Shown: piece by piece, positions 58,441 to 64,000 of the stretch
Position numbering within the stretch: position 1 is the first letter of the stretch
Layout: each line of letters starts with the position of its first letter
NCBI RefSeq assembly: GCF_947242115.1
Contig: NC_074715.1
Coordinates: forward strand, 35,206,586 to 35,270,585
Source of the DNA: Biomphalaria glabrata
Lineage: Eukaryota > Mollusca > Gastropoda > Planorbidae
Direction: 5' to 3'
Length of the DNA stretch: 64,000 bases
Notes under the pieces: generated by a model
Told to the model about the DNA's origin: nothing
Databases searched by the model: none
The model's input: the letters and a program-made list of their open reading frames with translations, nothing else
Position numbers and translations under genes: made by a program

Positions 58441-59169
58441 TAGTAGTTGTATGCAAAACAACATAATACACTTAAACTCATTGGAACAAAACATGCTAGA
58501 GCCAATAGTTCTTCATAAAAACATCTGGACCAAATGAAAACATTCATAGACATGCAGATGTTGTTTTTTTAAATATATTTTGAGAAGTCAATATCTTTCA
58601 TCAATATATAGATTTCTTGTGGATATTTAAATACTCATCAACACTACAAACGATGGCACACATATGAGCAACAATAACCTCTCCCATTGCTTCTCCGCCC
58701 TCCCTTCGTGGGGACATTGATGTTCTATATTCATAGTAAAGGTGGTAGCTTGTCACGTGATTAGACTCGGTGTCTTGCTTGGCTGACCATGCGACTAATG
58801 AAATGGAAGAATGTTTCACGGAATGACGTCGTAAATCTCGAGATGAGGTGACAGAAACCTCCTGGAGACTAGTGATGCTCCATGCAAGTTGATGTATTTA
58901 GGTTTGGACCGTTTTTGTGTCATGAAATATCTTATGTCTTAAGTACAATGCTACAACAAAGAAAAATTCAACAGTTTCCAATGCAAATCTTGTTCCAATT
59001 TTTTTCTGTTCATATTCTTTCAGCCAGATGTGACCTACTTTTTAATAAAATAGCAAGGAAGAAATCGTTAATGTTACTGCGACCTTTGGTTTTTGAATGA
59101 AATGACGAAGTTGCGTAGTTGTATACACTTGTAAACAAAGACGGAATGTAGAACTAAGCCGCTTAATAA
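58441..59169. other. No gene recognised between two arrays
   Basis: Short open frames on both strands, none with recognisable motifs. Confidence 0.5.
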
Positions 59170-60172
59170 CACACAGAAAGTAGGTCCTGTAGCTTAGCTT
59201 CCTAAACTCTAAAACCTAGACAAAGTAGGTCCAAAGCTTAACCTCCTTAACATGAAAAGCCTAGAGAAAGTAGGTCCTATAGCTTAGCTTCCTTAACATG
59301 AAAAGCCTAGAGAAAGTAGGTCCTATAGCTTAGCTTCCTTAACTCTAAAACCTAGAGAAAGTTGGTCCTATAGCTTAGCTTCCTTAACATGAAAAGCCTA
59401 GAGAAAGTAGATCCTATAGCTTAGCCTTCTAACATGAAAAGCCTATAGAAAGTAGGTCCTATAGCTTAGCTTCCTTAACATGAAAAGCCTAGAGAAAGTA
59501 GGTCATATAGCTTAGCTTCCTTAACTCTAAAACCTAGACAAAGTAGGTCCTATAGCTTAACCTCCTTAACATGGAAAGCCTAGAGAAAGTAGGTCCTATA
59601 GCTTAGCCTTCTAACATGAAAAGCCTAGAGAAAGTAGGTCCTATAGCTTAGCTTCCTTAACATGAAAAGCCTAGAGAAAGTAGGTCCTATAGCTTAGCTT
59701 CCTTAATTCTAAAACCTAGAGAAAGTTGGTCCTATAGCTTAGCTTCCTAAACTCTAAAACCTAGAGAAAGTAGGTCCTATAGCTTAGCTTCCTTAACATG
59801 AAAAGCCTAGAGAAAGTAGCTCATATAGCTAAGCCTTCTAACATGAAAAGCCCAGAGAAAGTTGGTCCTATAGCTTAGCTTCCTTAACATGGAAAGCCTA
59901 GAGAAAGTAGCTCATATAGCTAAGCCTTCTAACATGAAAAGCCTAGAGAAAGTAGCTCATATAGCTTAGCTTCCTTAACATGGAAAGCCTAGAGAAAGTA
60001 GGTCCTATAGCTTAGCTTCCTGAACATGAAAAGCCCAGAGAAAGTAGGTCCTATAGCTTAGCTTCCTTAACATGGAAAGCCTAGAGAAAGTAGGTCCTAT
60101 AGCTTAGCTTCCTAAACTCTAAAACCTAGACAAAGTAGGTCCTATAGCTTAGTTTCCTTAACATGAAATGTG
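59170..60172. repeat. 46-bp tandem array, about 21 units
   Basis: AACATGAAAAGCCTAGAGAA, AGTAGGTCCTATAGCTTAGC and TTCCTT. A second unit type has AACTCTAAAACC. Confidence 0.93.
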
Positions 60173-60517
60173 ATTTTGTTTATCTTTGATACGAGATTTG
60201 TATTAGACTTGCATTAATACACTGTCACGTGCTGTATGCGGAAATACAAATGTAAACATGGAAGTTTCTCGACGATTCAAGTTTCTACACAGAATAGTGA
60301 CCCACGTCAGGTGACCTGAACAATCTTATGTCATACGTAAACTGCTATTACATGTCATTACAAATGAAAAGTTTTTATGTTCATTCCGCTACAAGAACTC
60401 TCGGTTTTAAAGCCTATAAATAGGATAGACAAGCTTATATCGGGGTCCACCAGTTAAGCTTCATCCAGAGACTAACATTGTAAATCTATTGCTAAAATTA
60501 ATTTATTTTGTGTTAAT

Positions 60518-60796
60518 AAGTTCCCCTTTCAGACCTTGCCCCTTTAGGGCAGATGATGTTAAGGTCATCTGCTTTTTATTAGGCCAACAGTTAACGAGCA
60601 GGGTGTCATGTCGCCAACACAACGACCAACCGCCTTTACTTTCCCCAACTAAAGACAGGTACCATTTGGAGCTGGGTGGACTCAGGGGCGCCATAAAAAT
60701 CCCAAAATTTAAAGTCCCAGTCTTCACAGAGATTCGACCCCAGGAGCCCAAGTTTGAAAGCTAAGCACTTAACCACTCAACCAGGGCATCCCCATT
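60518..60796 (-). mobile_element. tRNA-derived SINE, family 1, full length
   Basis: Minus strand: box A TGGTTGAGTGGTTAAGTGCT, box B GGGTCGAATCT, then the shared body and the 3' end GGTCTGAAAGGGGAACTT. The best preserved of the four copies. Confidence 0.8.
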
Positions 60797-61674
60797 GTGT
60801 TAATAGTGTGCGTTTAATACTTTTATGATTTCTTTTAGGAGAATAAAGTGTTTTACTATTTTTAAAGAGGAATTAGAGTTGTTGTTTTTTTTTCATCTAA
60901 AGAAAGAATCTGTAGAAAACTTTGGAGTTTGGTCATTGGCTTTAGTTGAAAATGAATACATTTACAACCCAATTCTAATACCATATACACTTATAGATAT
61001 TCTAAAATAATGTTATGTACATATTACAATATTCGCATACATGTTTGGGATGACCAACACTTCAAAAAGTATTTTCTTCGGTAACAAATTACAGGACAGT
61101 CTCAAAAGCGCACAAACACAGTTTATCAGTTCGATATAAATATTGATCCTAACTATGGTGGGTGTTACCATCAAACACAATAACATGGGCATGAGATTTA
61201 AGTCCTGGAATAACAGACGAGATCCTAACATTACAGACTCCAGCTGGCATGATGACGTCATTCTGACGCCTGTGTTAGGATTTTAGGATTAAGTGTGTAG
61301 TGAGAATTATAGGTAATAATACTAAATAAAAGTCTGAATAATTGTAGACTTAGAATATTTACTAATTGATTAAATAACAACACAATCTCGCAGTCAATTT
61401 TATCTTGTATTTTTATATAAAGTTTAATTTTAATTGGTTTCTTGTATGTTTGAAAGCATTTTGTTTATATCTGTAAAATTAACATCCAAGATAGCATCTT
61501 TTTTTTTCTATTCCAGTCTAGTTTCACCTTTTTTAAACAAAACAAAAGAACAAGAAAAACATGTTTAAAAAAAACAAAAAAACAACCACACCATCGACAC
61601 TACAAAAGACACATAGGAAGTGTAATTGTACCAATAAGTTTGTAAATAGATGTAGATCAACAACAATAATTCTG
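60797..61674. other. No gene recognised
   Basis: AT-rich text between two SINE copies. Confidence 0.5.
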
Positions 61675-61880
61675 TGCAATTAATACTTTTTTTTACCAAT
61701 TGGATTTTGTTTAGCGCTGTTTCATTCTTTTAGCTTTCTCACTGCGCTATGATCCTTTCACTTGTCTGGACCAGTTGGGAAAATGTGGGAGGGGAGGGGA
61801 AGGCGGGTATCTGTGTGTATGTTACCGTGATCGCTTTTTAAATGCATCTAAACGTGTTCACTTAGGGCTCAGGCCGCCTC
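61675..61880 (-). mobile_element. SINE, family 2, body and 3' end
   Basis: Minus strand shares AAAAAGCGATCAC and the AGATACCCGCC block with the copy at 38520, and the end block (AAACAAAATCCAATTGGTAA) with 5600-5655. The head is truncated. Confidence 0.5.
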
Positions 61881-61987
61881 CTTAGGAGAAGTATGGATCT
61901 TAGAAGCTGATTTGAGCATATTTGAGGTCCTATGTGCAGCTCCAAGGAGGTCCTTATGATCTAGGGAAGAGGAGTGTAGAGCTCCGC

Positions 61988-62335
61988 ACGAGGTGCGTAG
62001 AATTAATGAATATGGACTAAGTGTGTAGAGTTAATGACTTGATGTGTACATCAAGGCACAAGGTGTGTAGAGTTAATGACTTGATGTGTACATCAAGGCA
62101 CAAGGTGTGTAGAGTTAATGACTTGATGTGTACATCTAGGCACAAGGTGTGTAGAGTTAATGACTTGATGTGTATATCTAGGCACGAGGTGTGTAGAATT
62201 AATGACGTTATGTGTAAATATACGCGCGAGGTGTGTAGAGTTAATGACTTGATGTGTACATCTAGGCACGGTGTGTGTAGAATTAATAAAGTTATGTGTA
62301 GATCTAAGGACTAGGTGTGTAAAACTAATGACATG
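61988..62335. repeat. 42-bp tandem array, about 8 units
   Basis: TGTGTAGAGTTAATGACTTG plus ATGTGTACATCAAGGCACAA plus GG. Open in one plus frame (VCRVNDLMCTSRHK) only because of its length. Confidence 0.9.
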
Positions 62336-62751
62336 ATGTTAAAGATCTAATGAGTAGAAAGATGTATCCAAGAAGAAATTATTGATGTCTCTTCTATAAA
62401 TCATTCGACCAAACCAAATCTTTTTTCAAAGCTAGGAAAATGACGTGAACAGAAGAAACTTAAAGTTAGGAATTGATATGAAATACAAAAAAAAAAAAGA
62501 CACTGATACAAAAAAAAAACAAAAAACGATGACCTTGACAAGGAAACATAATTTCGTGTTTGTCAAACTTCAAGAATCAAGAATTAAATGTCTGGGACAG
62601 TCTTACTTTGTGTGTGTATCAGCTGGTAGTGAAAGAATGTTTCCATTTCACACAAACACACCCACGCGAGGACCATCAACCACACACACATCCAAAACGT
62701 CCACACATACACACACACTAACTGTTGCTCTCTGATTTGCTCTGTCCACAG

Positions 62752-62902
62752 CGCTGGTTCATTGACTCTTTGATAGATCTGTTTGACCAGGAGTCCGAAT
62801 ATGTCATTGACGTCATTGAGGATTGTCGAGAGGAGATGAGGGAGACGGCGGACAAGTTCAAGGACGAGGCAGAGCAGTTGAGAACTGCTTCCAGACTTCT
62901 TC
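62752..62902 (+). CDS. Unknown gene: internal exon with an acidic helical segment
   Basis: Strong acceptor (pyrimidine-rich CTCTGTCCACAG) and donor GTGAGT bound a 151-nt open exon, phase 0 in and phase 1 out. It encodes 50 residues: RWFIDSLIDLFDQESEYVID, then DCREEMRETADKFKDEAEQL and TASRLLR. Charge pattern and Leu/Ile spacing suggest a long amphipathic helix or coiled coil. Its GC content is clearly above the flanks. No family is recognised. The gene must continue to the right of the window, or within the last kilobase unseen. Confidence 0.6.
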
Positions 62903-62969
62903 GTGAGTATAAACCTAACATAACACGCACCCGAGACTTTTGGGTCGAACACATTTAACACAAAAAATA

Positions 62970-63175
62970 GCCCAACCTACTAGCTCTTATTGAACTAACA
63001 TACTAGCTTTTATTGAACTAACCTACTAGTTCTTATTGAACTAACCTACTAGCTTTTATTGAACTAACCTACTAGTTCTTATTGAACTAACCTACTAGTT
63101 CTTATTGAACTAACCTACTAGTTCTTATTGAACTAACCTACTAGCTTTTATTGAACCGACCTACTAGCTTTTATT
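62970..63175. repeat. 23-bp tandem array, about 8 units
   Basis: AGCTTTTATTGAACTAACCT plus ACT, just after the exon ending at 62902. Confidence 0.88.
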
Positions 63176-64000
63176 TGTACCAAACAACTAAGCTCTTATT
63201 TCTTCCAACCATATAGTTATTATTTGGACCATCCCACTAGCTTAAGAGTTTAACGAGAAATGATAATAGTACTACTTCACTGAAACCTATACTGCTAAGC
63301 CCTTTCTAACTAAACCCAACAATGCTAAATTCTACCATAATTGAGTCCTACCTTACTGAACCCAATAAAGCTAAGTTCTACGATTACCAAATTCTTCATT
63401 GCTAAACCTTACGTTAATGAAATTCTGAAATCTACATTGCTACACCTTAGGATACAGAAACCTTCATAGATAAACTTTAGTTTACTAAACCCTATATTGC
63501 TTTACCATACGCTACTGAAAGGTATATTAATGAACCTTACGTTACTGAAATGTGCATTAATAAACCTTAAAAAAAACCTGTACTTGTTGACTGTACATGA
63601 CATCACATAACATTAGCTACGGCAACTTTGGCAGATCGATATCAGCTATATATCAAACGATGCCGTCTCCAGCGTGTCCCATTGATTGACTGTGCTGTGA
63701 TCCGGTGTCAAGTTTGCTTGATGACAATAGGCCACGAATGAATTTTGGCATCGATTTCTACAGCAATAAAAACTCAATTACTATCTGATCAAGAGCTTAT
63801 GATGTGATCAAGATTTCACACAACTAATCACAGTTAAACAGTAAACGAAACTCGACATAATGACTAGTATACATAATATTCATGACCGAAAAAAATAACA
63901 AACAAACTGTACAGGTATTTTAATTTTCTTGTTTGTTTTAACTGGCCACATATATTGCCCAAACTGAAAAGAAATATCATCAATCAATTAACTACAAGAT
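63176..64000. other. Intron or flank after the 62752 exon, nothing recognised
   Basis: 63250-63580 has loosely repeated CTAAACC, TACTGAA and TTAATGAACCTTA words, a decayed repeat at most. Confidence 0.45.

Overview
The window is eukaryotic, intron-rich and AT-rich, and has no bacterial features. The LINE and SINE types, the abundant TCTAGATCTAGA-like words and the extreme minisatellite load fit a gastropod mollusc, probably a freshwater pulmonate snail of the Biomphalaria/Bulinus/Lymnaea kind. This placement is inference. Adding the tandem-array spans listed here gives about a quarter of the window.

Left third (about 3.1-23.7 kb, + strand): the 3' part of a receptor-type guanylate cyclase gene, nine exons whose phases join without a break into 421 codons plus stop. 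They cover the second half of the pseudokinase (kinase-homology) domain, the linker helix, the complete cyclase domain and a short tail. The ligand-binding and membrane parts lie before position 1. Its introns hold a 27-bp palindromic array of about 66 units, a 44-bp array carrying 12 copies of the gene's own splice donor, a 2 kb array inside a hAT-type element, LINE pieces and several other arrays.

Middle (28.7-43.5 kb): two small SAM-domain genes, divergently arranged (minus strand 33244-28770, plus strand 37985-43519). Both split the SAM domain at the same place in the same phase and look like old paralogues. Between and inside them lie hAT-type elements (one with a perfect 8-bp target duplication), a Helitron 3' end, SINEs and LINE tails.

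Right third (44-64 kb): mostly arrays and transposon debris. A hAT element at 54451-56672 still carries decayed transposase pieces. A coiled-coil-like exon at 62752-62902 is well supported by splice sites, and a possible start exon lies at 48365-48430 of the same or another unknown gene.

The main unusual theme is where minisatellites arise. They sit inside terminal-inverted-repeat hAT elements, at a transposon/host junction, inside LINE coding sequence (in frame, twice) and across a host splice donor. Eight hAT-type elements, two LINE families, three tRNA-derived SINE families, a Helitron end and two unclassified dispersed families can be read directly.
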